From positions 2,666,001-2,730,000 of the forward strand of contig NW_026946359.1 of assembly GCF_035222275.1 (NCBI RefSeq): a stretch of DNA of 64,000 nucleotides. Direction: 5' to 3'. The notes under the pieces were generated by a model. That model made no database searches and was not told the origin of the DNA. It saw only the letters and a list, made by a program, of their open reading frames with translations. This document shows positions 34,405-43,346 of this stretch, piece by piece (position 1 is the first letter of the stretch; the number at the start of each line of letters is the position of its first letter). The position numbers and the translations under genes were made by a program. This stretch comes from Podospora bellae-mahoneyi. Taxonomy: Eukaryota; Ascomycota; Sordariomycetes; Sordariales; Podosporaceae.

Positions 34405-36530
34405 TTTGGACGATGCGATATCGTTAATATTGGTGGTGATATTGGTGTTGGGACTGTTGTGAGAGAGCACTCTGGGACCTAACAGTCCGAGCTATTTTGG
34501 TTGATTTCAGCGTCGAGATGTCCAGCTGTTAGCAAAGCCAATATTCAGGTCGGTGAGATGGATGGCTGTGGTTATCGGTTGGGCTTGAGCATTCTTCCAC
34601 ACAGGGAGAGGACGAGATGGTCTTGTACGGCGATTCTATGTGCCTCCCGGGTCACTAGGGGTGAAAGCGGGAGAGGGCGGAGATATACAAGTAATACCAA
34701 GCGATTATCGGCAGCAAGGCAGGTGGGACAACAGGTTGAGTTTCCAGAGTGTTCTAGTGAAGCGTGATGGCTCACTGCATATATAGACGATTCGGTGAAG
34801 ACCACACGGCCCATGCCACGACAAGGTGCATATTTGAAGCCCTGGTGTCTAGGATGTAAGGATGTGAAGGATCATGAACGACTGGTGGAACAATGGTGTC
34901 ACCATGCGTTTAAGTGGGCCGCAGAGCAGGGCAGAGGGGGGCTGTCATCACTCGATGAGAACAAAGCAACCCTTTTCGTTCGGGTGGTAGCCGTAAGCTG
35001 ATGCCCACTCAGGGTACCAAGCCCGCCCGATGCTTATCCCAGCTGCATGTATGCGACTTATGAAGGAGCTAGCTTCAAATGCAGATGTCAAACGTGATAT
35101 CTCGTAGATTCCGAAAGTTATGTTTTGTTGGATGGGAACCTGTTGTGTTCAGGAAGACAGTTTTCTTTCATGAGGAGGACGTCATGGTGGACTCGAGGGT
35201 TTGATCTGCATTGGCGTGTGTCTTCCATTGATGAGTTTTGCTGGGGAGATAGGAATTAATAGACGTGGTGACGTCTGTTGATGATATGTGCAAGGTGTCT
35301 CACCCAAAGGCAACTTCCGTGTAAGTCGAACATCAAAAAGTGCCATTGCCTCGTTGCAGCCTTCGATGCCTTTGGTTTGCAATAGCATCATCCTCAAGTC
35401 GACAAACCATTCCAACTTGGAGAGTCCAAAAATGTTTTGGTTCTATCATGCCCGTTATTCAAATCAACTATTGTACTGTCCATCCCACGCACTCAGGTTC
35501 CCCTCTCGGACGCATTCTTCAAACCTTGAAGAACTGGCAGGTCTTATGATCTACTGCATTGAAGAAAAGCCATCTGATTCGTCTATACCCGGCCTATTCA
35601 CACTGCAGAGCTAACGATGCGAGTACACCCGGACCAACAACCAAGGCGGCCTATAGACGATGTTGTGGCTTTTCGACGTTACTGACCTGTGTCTTTCATC
35701 GACGATCATGCAGCATGGATGCTCTGTTGCACCAAAAAAGGGAAGCCGAAAGCAAATGAAACTGTCAAGTCACACCGAGGAATTGGACGATCTTGCCATC
35801 AAGTCGCATCAGTCTCAATTGATTGCAGGAAATGAAGCGATGTGATATATTTTCAATAGATTTAATGTCGCGGGAGGTAGTGAAGTCTGGCAGCGACGTC
35901 ATAGAAATGGTGGTGAGGAGTTGAACTTGGTGGGGTGTTGCCGTGGATACCACGGTCCGAAAGTCAATAAAAATGGATCAACGTTTCTACCGGAGCATGG
36001 GATGACAATCACACAGATACGAGAGCTTTTCACTGATGCCTTGCGATGATATATCATGTGGCTATGGCTGGCCGCTCCTCGACCATGAAGAGGTACCATT
36101 CAGGCGAGGTAGGTACACCCACATTCATGTATGATCAGTGAGCTCGCATGCGCTGTCATGGATATTTCGGTATCTAGCTAAGTGCATAGCCCCTCTAGAC
36201 GAATATAACAGGTGACTGAACAGTTGCCGACTTTCCTAAATTTATGTCGTTGACGGTGCTATCATAAACCTCTGCTTCAGCTACTTGGTTGATGAAGCCA
36301 GGCTGTAAGACATAGCCAAACAAAAGCAACCTCTACAGCCTCATGGGCCACAACCATTCTGCTGTTCGTTGGGTTCATTGAGTGTGGTGGAATACTGCCC
36401 TCTTGTGGCATTTCTGCTCAGCTGAACCCCGACTAACATTTATTTTTCAACTGGAAGGCACTTCGAGCCGGTTCTTTCTTCATAGAGTTTTCCATGCTCG
36501 TTTGACATCCTGCTCGAACCACAAGGCTCC
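34405..36530. other. Gene-poor region
   Basis: About 2.1 kb in which I find only short overlapping frames with no recognisable content. The first 150 bases are the leader of the DUF5519 gene. Base composition is more AT-rich than in the housekeeping parts, in line with old non-genic or decayed sequence. Confidence 0.4.
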
Positions 36531-37007
36531 TTGGCGCTCCCTCTTCTGCTGAACACGGCGCTGGCCGCTGTTTGCACAGTCTGCTACCTGCTCATTATCA
36601 TTCTTTATTTGGCCCCAAATGGCTATCAAATCAAGTCGTTATTGCATCCGGGCGTCGGCACAATCAAACCTACCGCCGTTGTGGGTTTTGCTGCAACCCT
36701 CGCCGCCTCAACATCGACCTTGGTAACAAGCTGCATGGAGCGATCGTTTGACTTGATTCTGGAGCGTCAAGAAGCAGTAGTCGCGCGTCAAATCGAAGCT
36801 AACTTTGACATGGCTACCTTGCAGGCCTTTGCCAAAGATCTGAATGCTTCCAGTCTGGTGTTGACCTATTCCAAGACCACTGCCGTGTATGTTTACAGCC
36901 CCATGTTTCTGCTTGCTCTTCTTGCGCTGTTTCTAGCAGTAATACTCGAAACCTGGGGCCGGTTGCATGTCGGCAGCGCCGAAGGAGTTATAGGTATGAC
37001 CCCATAG
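36531..37007 (+). pseudogene. Fragment of a multi-span membrane protein
   Basis: An open frame of about 158 codons begins with TTG, not ATG, and no upstream ATG in frame is available. It contains three strong hydrophobic spans: LLLNTALAAVCTVCYLLIII, TAVVGFAATLAASTSTLV and SPMFLLALLALFLAVIL. A soluble helix (RSFDLILERQEAVVARQIEA) lies between the second and third. It looks like the middle of a larger integral membrane protein of the kind common in fungal accessory regions, but I cannot name the family. A possible donor GTATGA follows near 36992. It could be an exon of a spliced gene; with the lack of a start and of partner exons I favour a remnant. Confidence 0.5.
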
Positions 37008-37608
37008 CTACTACTCGTCTTGGGCCTGTTGGGGGCCTTGCATCAGGTCCCAACTCGAGCATCACCCACAACTGGAAGGAGTCCTCAGAATGAAGGAAAA
37101 TCTAACAAATCACACACAAAGCCCAGATTCCAAAACCATAAAGCCCTGAACGCCATGTCTCCACTTAACGTTTTCAACTGAGGTCCTCTGATGAAAGCCC
37201 CGACCCCAGAGCGGGCCGCAATGTCTGCTCTGGAGTCAATATTGTGATGGCTCAGGGTAGACCCAGCCCCGGACTTGGTTCTTGGCGTGAGGCGTTGCCC
37301 CTGCGATCAAGTTAGGTAAAAGTTAACTTTGAGTTTTGGGCATACAAGCCACCTACCCGGGTAGTAGGTGAGTGGCTTGATGCCACTGGTTCTGGAGGGC
37401 CCATTATGAAGGAAACTCAGATTTAAGCTAGGTCGGCACATCTCACTTCGGTCATCACAGTATTTTCACTCAGATCAAGTGCCCGCTCCTCTTCTCAAGG
37501 CCGACTTTGAAGTCTCTCAGTATCTCTCGTCAATTGGACGGACAGTACCACTCAAACGACGGCCAACCTACGAGCGACATATCGAAAAGTATAATAAAAA
37601 CTTGCTAC

Positions 37609-38169
37609 ATGCCCAAAATGTTTAGGCAATGCTACGAGATTTGGCCTGGTGACGCGCCAGCGGGCGCCGAGGTTCGTGAGGCCGCACAAATCCTCGTGGA
37701 TATGTCAGCCAGCGCTTGGGAGCGGGACAACGCCGCCGAGTGTCCTCCGCTCCTTACCAAAGGTCCTCGCGCTCCCGAACGACCACAGCCCGAGGTCCTC
37801 GAACAAGACGAGGCTCTCGACCCTGATGCCACGGATGAAGAAAATTACGACGACGTTGCTGGCCCTTCCAATCATCAACCACAACCGTCGTCAAGCAAGA
37901 GGGGTAGGGCTGAACAGCGAGCGCAGCGGCTACAGAGAGATGGCGTGCTCCAGACCGGCGATGCTCGTTGCGAGACGTGCAAAGCGTACAAGAGTAGCTC
38001 CAAACCAAGCCCAAAAAGTCGTAAAAGCGGCTTTGAATGCCGTATATTGGAGGGAAAATCCCGCGCTTGTGCTCGCTGCGTTGCTGGGCGGGAAAGATGC
38101 AGTTTGGTCGGACGTAAACGACACCAAGAGGCCGAACAACTCGAAACATCTAAGCGACGCAAGAAATGA
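37609..38169 (+). CDS. Small protein with a Zn2Cys6-like cysteine cluster
   Basis: The frame is open from 37507, and its first ATG, at 37609, gives 186 residues (MPKMFRQCYEIWPGDAPAGA at the N-terminus). The middle is acidic (DEALDPDATDEENYDD). Near the C-terminus six cysteines are spaced C-x2-C-x19-C-x9-C-x2-C-x6-C (CETC ... ECRILEGKSRACARC ... RC). This is the order of a fungal Zn2Cys6 binuclear cluster, but with a first loop of 19 residues instead of six and much Lys/Ser in it. The protein ends in a basic tail, QLETSKRRKK. No fungal transcription-factor middle domain follows, so it may be a truncated regulator or a stand-alone DNA-binding protein. It sits among repeats and gene remnants; expression is unproven. 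Confidence 0.55.
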   Translation: MPKMFRQCYEIWPGDAPAGAEVREAAQILVDMSASAWERDNAAECPPLLTKGPRAPERPQPEVLEQDEALDPDATDEENYDDVAGPSNHQPQPSSSKRGRAEQRAQRLQRDGVLQTGDARCETCKAYKSSSKPSPKSRKSGFECRILEGKSRACARCVAGRERCSLVGRKRHQEAEQLETSKRRKK

Positions 38170-39377
38170 GCCCCCTCTGGCACTCGGCACCCACCTACAA
38201 CATATGTACACCTTCACCTCGTCTTACGACGCCTCCTCTCATTCACCTTGGCACTTGCCGACAACCCTTTGGGCATTTACTGACCGTGACCTTCAAGACC
38301 CGTCAATTACACATAGATACCCCCCCTTACCGGGACGGACCCACCTAATATCTGGAGCTTGACGGCTTTTCAAGTTTGCAAGTCAAGCCAAAAGGAAGGC
38401 TTGATTTAACTTGGTTAAAAATGAGCTTTACTTGACTTGATTTACTTACTTATTTGACTTGACCGGCAAGTAAGTGATTGCTTGACTTAGTATCTCTACA
38501 GGCTCAGCCGGCGCTTCAAAGTTCAGCATAAACGCCACATAGACCGCCATCAGTGGACGGATTTTCCAGTTGTCCTTACTTTAACGATTTTATTAATGAA
38601 GCCTTCTCGATAAAATTTAATCATAGCTGATGATATATGACAGAACGACAGTGTCTCATGCTTCAAAACTCGTAGATGTTAAAGGAAGCCCGGAGAATGA
38701 CATCTGGCAGGCAACACTTCAACTCGATCATCAGGTGAGTTGGTTTGTAGATTATTTGAGACATTTCAAGTATCATCTGTCACTTGCTGCCTGACTGTTC
38801 AAAAAGAAGATGTGAATGAAGGATGTTTTGGGTTTGGGGGGAACGACCTGATATGCCAAGACGTGCCCCCCTTTTACCCCTACTCCCATCCGTGCTTCAC
38901 AACATATTGGCATCAGACTGACCGTGGCCGCACCACTCTTATATCAAAAAACAAAATTAATTCGGAAGAGTGTTCACAATGATTTAGTTTTGGGCTAATC
39001 AAAGCCGTCTAATTCGAGTGCCTAAACATTGCTATTCTCTGACAATAGTATACTTCTCAACAGCGGACAAAAGAATCTGAACAACGCCGTTGTCTCTATT
39101 CCAAGGCTTCAACAAAGCAATCACAAGGCTTCCACATTCAAGGTCACCATCAACATGCCATTTAAACACTTCGATATCCCTCGACCTCAAGTGAGATCTT
39201 TTCATCCCGCACACCAGTCAACCATTCCCTCCCTTCAAGTCCCTCTGTCTCTAGAACTGGTCCCGGTGACATAAGGTTTACTTCTCTGAAGCAAGGAATC
39301 AACTGGTGGTGTCACCAGCATTCATTACTTTCCTACTCATCCCTTCCACCAAGAACACCAACTGTTTCCCAGTCACA
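38170..39377. other. Gene-poor region with decayed repeat
   Basis: Apart from the AT-rich repeat at 38345-38490, I see only short frames. A small ATG-started frame at 39155 encodes MPFKHFDIPRPQ before a GTGAGA donor-like site, and could be a first exon of the gene at 39378, but no in-frame acceptor convinces me. Confidence 0.4.
38345..38490. repeat. Degenerate CTTGACTT-type repeat, AT-rich
   Basis: The words CTTGACTT, CAAGTCAAG and ACTTACTTA recur in both orientations over about 145 bases (for instance ACTTGACTTGATTTACTT near 38433). The context is much more AT-rich than neighbouring genes. The appearance is that of an old low-complexity or mutated repeat. Confidence 0.6.
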
Positions 39378-39965
39378 ATGGCCACCCCCCTCTATCCCCC
39401 GGAGCGCAGGAGCAGGATCAAGACCCTCCTAGACAAACTCCTCGGCCGAAACCCCAAATCCTTCAAGGTCATCAGGACCAGAAAGCTGAAATTCGCCAAT
39501 GTACCCCACCCAGAGATGATGGAAGACGCATCTCACGACGCCGCCCTCCCAGACCCCTCCTTCACTACCTTTGCCAGCTCTTCTACCAACTACACTGCCC
39601 CTCCCACCAACCAAGGATGCCGTAGTCTCTTCTGCTTCACTAACCATCCCAACAGCAGCAACAGCACCACTTCATCCACCGGTGCCCGCACCTCTGCATT
39701 CTACGCCATTGGCCCATCACGTAGTTGTGCCGTGTTGGAAGGGACGCTAATCCCCACTGCTATCCAGCCCCAGACTTTCTTCCTGAGAGGTGTCCCCACA
39801 TCGGAGAGCGCCAGTTCTGCTTCTTTCTCTCGTGACGATGATGATGTGAATGGACTCCCCGATGACAGGCGGACGCTTCCTAGTCAGAGGCGCCGCCAGC
39901 CAGGACTTGGACGGACGGGGAACATGAGGGATATGAGGCAGGCTTATCTTGTTTCAGGTAGGTGA
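39378..39965 (+). CDS. Uncharacterised small Ser/Thr-rich protein
   Basis: 195 residues from an ATG in strong context (CACAATGGCC). The N-terminus is basic (MATPLYPPERRSRIKTLLDK), the middle is rich in Ser, Thr and Asn, and the C-terminus is basic (RRTLPSQRRRQPGLGRTGN). No domain, signal peptide or span was recognised. Codons end mainly in C in the first half and in G/T in the last third, the same polarity as in recognised genes of this window, which supports its being coding. A donor-like GGTAGGTGAG at the stop leaves open that another exon follows. Confidence 0.55.
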   Translation: MATPLYPPERRSRIKTLLDKLLGRNPKSFKVIRTRKLKFANVPHPEMMEDASHDAALPDPSFTTFASSSTNYTAPPTNQGCRSLFCFTNHPNSSNSTTSSTGARTSAFYAIGPSRSCAVLEGTLIPTAIQPQTFFLRGVPTSESASSASFSRDDDDVNGLPDDRRTLPSQRRRQPGLGRTGNMRDMRQAYLVSGR

Positions 39966-41847
39966 GCAAGGTTCTGTGAGGAGGTGAGTAAGTGAATTTG
40001 TAAGATTGGAGAGATGAGGCTGGTCCTTGCGAGATTCACCACCATGGCCAGACTGGGGTGACATGACATCGATAATACATGATTCTTTTTTTTTGGTCAA
40101 TTGTACTAACTTTCAGTGTGCTATTTCTGTGCAATTTTGTGTGTCGTGTTTTTGTGTTGTTGGAAGAAGTGAGGGAGCGCGTTGTTGCCCGCCCAGCGAA
40201 GTCGCAAAAACTCGACTGGCAGGCAGAAGCACGACTCCAAGAACTGCAACACTTAAGGATCACATGAAGCCCAGACCTACATCTAACAAAACAGATAGGA
40301 AAAGCTGATATCATGTAATATGTAAGAAGCAAAAAATGGCAAAAGCTCACCGGCCAACCCGTGGGGTGGCCGGCTATGTAAGCTGTTTCGGGGTCAAACA
40401 GCTTTGCTTTGGAGGGGACTCGAACTTGGGCTGTCCGAATCCCCGGATGGGGTGGGTGGACAGCCAGCCCACTTGACCATTTGGCCGTCGGATAGTGGGC
40501 TGCTGTTGGAAGGTACAACTTGGAACTACTATAAGTACTGCCTGCTCTTGCTCATGAGGAAGGAACGAGTTTCAAGGGTGACTTTTCTCAGCGGGAGCCT
40601 TCGCCGTGACTTGCTCTTGCCCCGACCAACCACCTGATCGTCTTTCTGCTTCCATGTCAAGTTGAAATCGAGAGAAACAGTATTGGGCTGACAGTCACCC
40701 AGCGGGTTGAAGTAAACTTTCATCCAAGATATTGTAGCATGGCTGTTGCCTGTTATCTACCGTAATAGAAGGTGAAACTTGGAGGATTTCTCCCAGTTGA
40801 AGGTTGACTTGCGCTGCCTCATCTTTGCAATCCCAGACTGACGGACAGACTCGCACACAAATTTGATGTGGTTACACATCTCCCGCAAGACAAAAAGACA
40901 TTCTGAATTTCATGGAACACATATAACCTGATAAACGTCTTACATTACCCTCTTGGTATCTCGAATCTTGAGACAAAGTGCCACCCGGCTGGGAACCGCC
41001 TGACGACCTCGACAAAGTACGGGCGGGGCAGTCAAGAGACCAGGTCTAGAACAAAACAAGAATACTCTACATGACAGTTCTACAGTGGCCAATATCACGG
41101 TAGGCCCGACAAAAACTGTCCCAGGCGAAAAGCCGAGAGAATGTTGCATCAAAGTGACAGGCTACGACAGGCCCAGAGCCTCATTCACCACGCCGGGTCA
41201 GCCAAGCTGCAGCATTGACGAGATCCACGGAAATATGATCTGAAGTTTCTCGTCAAAGATTTTTGCTGGTGAATACTGGATGTGCAGCAGCACTGCAAAC
41301 ACCGATCAAAAGTGAGTGGGAGCAACTCCGGCCATGACCCCTGAACAATAAGCCGAGCCTTCCTAATCGGGACTTGAATAAACATTGAATAGGGGCTTGC
41401 CCCAGACACCCAAATTTCGGCATACTCGACAGACAAAAGAAAGCCCAGACACGCGACAAATATGTGGCCCGGTCATATCGTGTCTTTGATGATCTGTCTT
41501 GTCCTCGGGAAGCCATCGTAGAATCTGCACCGGACTCGACGGCAAGGTCCATGAGCTGCGAATGAGTTTGCCTTCTTGCTTTTGATCGACTACAACATCT
41601 TTGTCGCGGATCGATCAGTTCCTGGATTCTAGACAGCGCGTTGCCTATTCGGGGTCTGAATAGTTCATTGACATCCACCGGCATCCTCCAAAGTCTGGGC
41701 CACGGCAACAATAAACTCTTCCGTCTGAACGGAACATGTCTTTTGTCGAATGCTCCTGGGGATGTCCAACATGACCTGCTTATCCTTTGAACCTGTGCTA
41801 TGGATAGCAACTGCTGAAGTGCTTCCACCACCTCCTTCAGTGCTCAC
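39966..41847. other. Intergenic region around the hairpin cluster, up to the pheromone promoter
   Basis: Apart from the hairpin cluster at 40331-40502, no gene is supported. The longest frame, on the minus strand at 41253-41831, has no ATG at its start and no domain content; I do not call it. Sequence near 41380-41400 repeats the word AATAGGGGC, which returns in the pheromone promoter. Confidence 0.4.
40331..40502 (-). ncRNA. Candidate structured RNA or tRNA-derived element (four hairpins, A and B boxes)
   Basis: Four perfect stems follow one another: CCGGCCA/TGGCCGG (40350-40373), AGCTGTTT/AAACAGCT (40381-40403), GGCTGTCC/GGACAGCC (40429-40465, with an inner CCCC/GGGG stem) and CAGCCCACT/AGTGGGCTG (40465-40502, sharing base 40465). 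On the minus strand there is an A-box match, TGGTCAAGTGG (40469-40479), and 54 bases on a B-box match, GTTCGAGTCCC (40415-40425). A run of six T (40331-40336) follows downstream, as at a Pol III terminator. I tried to fold A and B boxes into a tRNA: the D-stem forms, but T-stem and acceptor do not pair. So it is either a SINE-like or decayed tRNA derivative, or an unrelated structured RNA. Strand is inferred from the boxes. Confidence 0.45.
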
Positions 41848-41910
41848 TCAATAGAGCCCTATTGACACAATAAACACCAGCCCCTGAATAGGGGCGCTTT
41901 CGGATATAAA
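41848..41910 (+). promoter_or_regulatory. Core promoter of the pheromone gene with inverted repeats and TATA box
   Basis: Within 63 bases lie: a perfect 7-bp inverted repeat TCAATAG/CTATTGA (41848-41865); an overlapping ATTG-ACA-CAAT palindrome (41861-41871); a perfect GCCCCT/AGGGGC inverted repeat (41880-41895), which contains two stress-element cores (CCCCT, AGGGG) facing each other; and TATAAA at 41905-41910. The start codon follows 150 bases later, after a CT-rich tract. HMG-box mating-type regulators bind ATTG/CAAT-type cores, and STRE cores are bound by Msn2-type factors; assigning either factor here is inference. Confidence 0.6.
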
Positions 41911-41940
41911 AGACATCGTCTATCACCACCATCTCTCACC

Positions 41941-41962
41941 CTTTCCTTTCCTTTCCTTTCCT
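41941..41962 (+). repeat. CTTTC pentanucleotide tract in the pheromone leader
   Basis: Four tandem copies of CTTTC and a CTCCTC end form a pyrimidine tract between TATA box and start codon. CT tracts just before the transcription start are common in strongly expressed fungal genes. Confidence 0.75.
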
Positions 41963-42060
41963 CCTCATCCCGCTCAAATTAGTCTTTGAATACTTCAGCT
42001 TCTTCACAAGCCTTTTTTTTAAAAAAAAATAATAAAACTTCCCAACCAAAAACCACCAAA

Positions 42061-42726
42061 ATGAAGTTTTCCACCCCCGTCGCTCTCCTCGCCGTCGCTG
42101 CCGTCGACGCCGCTGTTGTCCAGGAGGACAAGCGCTGGTGCAACACCGAGGGCCAGGCCTGCAACACCGTTGCCCGCGCCGCCGAGGCTTTCACCAACGC
42201 CATCAAGGCCTCCGGCGTCGTTGCCCGTGACGACTCCGCCGCCGCTCAGGTCGCCGCCCGCCAGGTCGACCAGCTCGCCCTCGCCATCTCCGCCTCCCAG
42301 GCCGACCCCATCACCTTCTACACCGCCCTCGGCCTCGGTGACCAGTTCACCCTCGAGGAGAAGCCCCACGCCGAGAAGCGCGAGGCCGCCCCCCAGTGGT
42401 GCCTCCGTTTCGTCGGCCAGTCCTGCTGGAAGCGCAACGCCGCCCCCGAGGACGTCAAGCGGTGCACCGCCGAGGACGGCGCCTGCACCAAGGCCAAGCG
42501 CGCCGCCGAGGCCGTCATCAACGCCATCGAGGCTTCCGCCGACAATCTCGCCAAGCGTGAGGCCGCTCCCCAGTGGTGCCTCCGTTTCGTCGGCCAGTCT
42601 TGCTGGAAGCGCAACGCCGCCCCCGAGGCTGCCTGCAACGCCCCCGACGGCGCCTGCACCAAGGCCACCCGCGACATCCACGCCATGTACAACGCTGCCC
42701 GCCACATCATCGATGCCTCCGCTTAA
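42061..42726 (+). CDS. ppg1: Alpha-type mating pheromone precursor
   Basis: Intronless, 221 residues from ATG in strong context (AAAATGAAG). Residues 1-18 are a signal peptide (MKFSTPVALLAVAAVDAA). Kex2 sites (Lys-Arg) lie at 24-25, 106-107, 124-125, 133-134, 146-147, 165-166 and 183-184. Two identical peptides, QWCLRFVGQSCW (residues 112-123 and 171-182), are each preceded by KREAAP (Kex2 site plus dipeptidyl-aminopeptidase Glu-Ala/Ala-Pro spacers) and followed by KR. This is the structure of Sordariomycete alpha-pheromones; the Neurospora peptide is QWCRIHGQSCW, so this one is a residue longer. Three related spacers with paired cysteines (WCNTEGQACN, CTAEDGACT, CNAPDGACT) are each followed by an Ala-rich helix. 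Secreted peptide would be sensed by a Ste2/PRE-2-type receptor of the opposite mating type. Codon bias is extreme (nearly all C-ending), so expression is high. Confidence 0.95.
   Translation: MKFSTPVALLAVAAVDAAVVQEDKRWCNTEGQACNTVARAAEAFTNAIKASGVVARDDSAAAQVAARQVDQLALAISASQADPITFYTALGLGDQFTLEEKPHAEKREAAPQWCLRFVGQSCWKRNAAPEDVKRCTAEDGACTKAKRAAEAVINAIEASADNLAKREAAPQWCLRFVGQSCWKRNAAPEAACNAPDGACTKATRDIHAMYNAARHIIDASA
42376..42451 (+). repeat. 76-bp direct repeat, pheromone unit copy 1 (copy 2 at 42553-42628)
   Basis: The two pheromone units with their Kex2 and spacer codons match over 76 bases except for three synonymous C/T differences. The DNA between them is unlike, so this is a duplicated unit, probably kept alike by gene conversion or recent duplication. 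Confidence 0.92.
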
Positions 42727-43346
42727 GCAGCTCGTTGGTTAACTCGGCAACAGCAAGAGTGACGCTCTTCTCCTTCTTTGTATATGGTTGGCGACATAGA
42801 AAACGACAGATCCCTTTTTAAGACAAGGCACCCCTCCACCCTCGCAACAACACGTTAGAAAACCGATGATATACATCCCTTTCTTCGACAAATACCCTTA
42901 TTTACCTTCTTCGCGCGGGCACTGAACCCGACATCTGGCAAGTTCTTTACACTTGCATTTCCCAACATGAGCATCGCCTTCGTTTGCTTCAACCGGTTTC
43001 CCGAGAGTTGGAGTAGGGTCGGCAGTCCAACACTTTTTAGTATCGCGGGGTGGACATCTGTCAACTTTTTCATAGTTACATAACAAACAAATACATATTT
43101 ATTCTGGCGTTGGGCCGGCAAAAAACCATTTGTTCTCTATGCCTTGACGTGAAGTGTGACCTGTGCCAATGTTAGCCCCTGAGACCTGAGCATGATCATC
43201 CAGACCTTGTTCTCTCCAATGCACATTCACCCAACAACAACAGGCTCAAGTTTGTTCAAAAATGTTGAAATTCCCGCTTGCTTTGCTTTGGCTTTTTCAT
43301 ACATGACAGCCCCATCCATCCCCACCCCCGGACATCATCATCACAA
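42727..43346. other. 3' flank of the pheromone gene
   Basis: No gene supported. The first 150 bases are the probable 3' untranslated region. Towards 43346 the sequence is the 3' end of the following minus-strand gene. Confidence 0.45.

Noticed and set aside
41253-41831. 192-codon minus-strand frame upstream of the pheromone gene
   Set aside because: No ATG at the start, another overlapping frame equally open, and no domain-like content.
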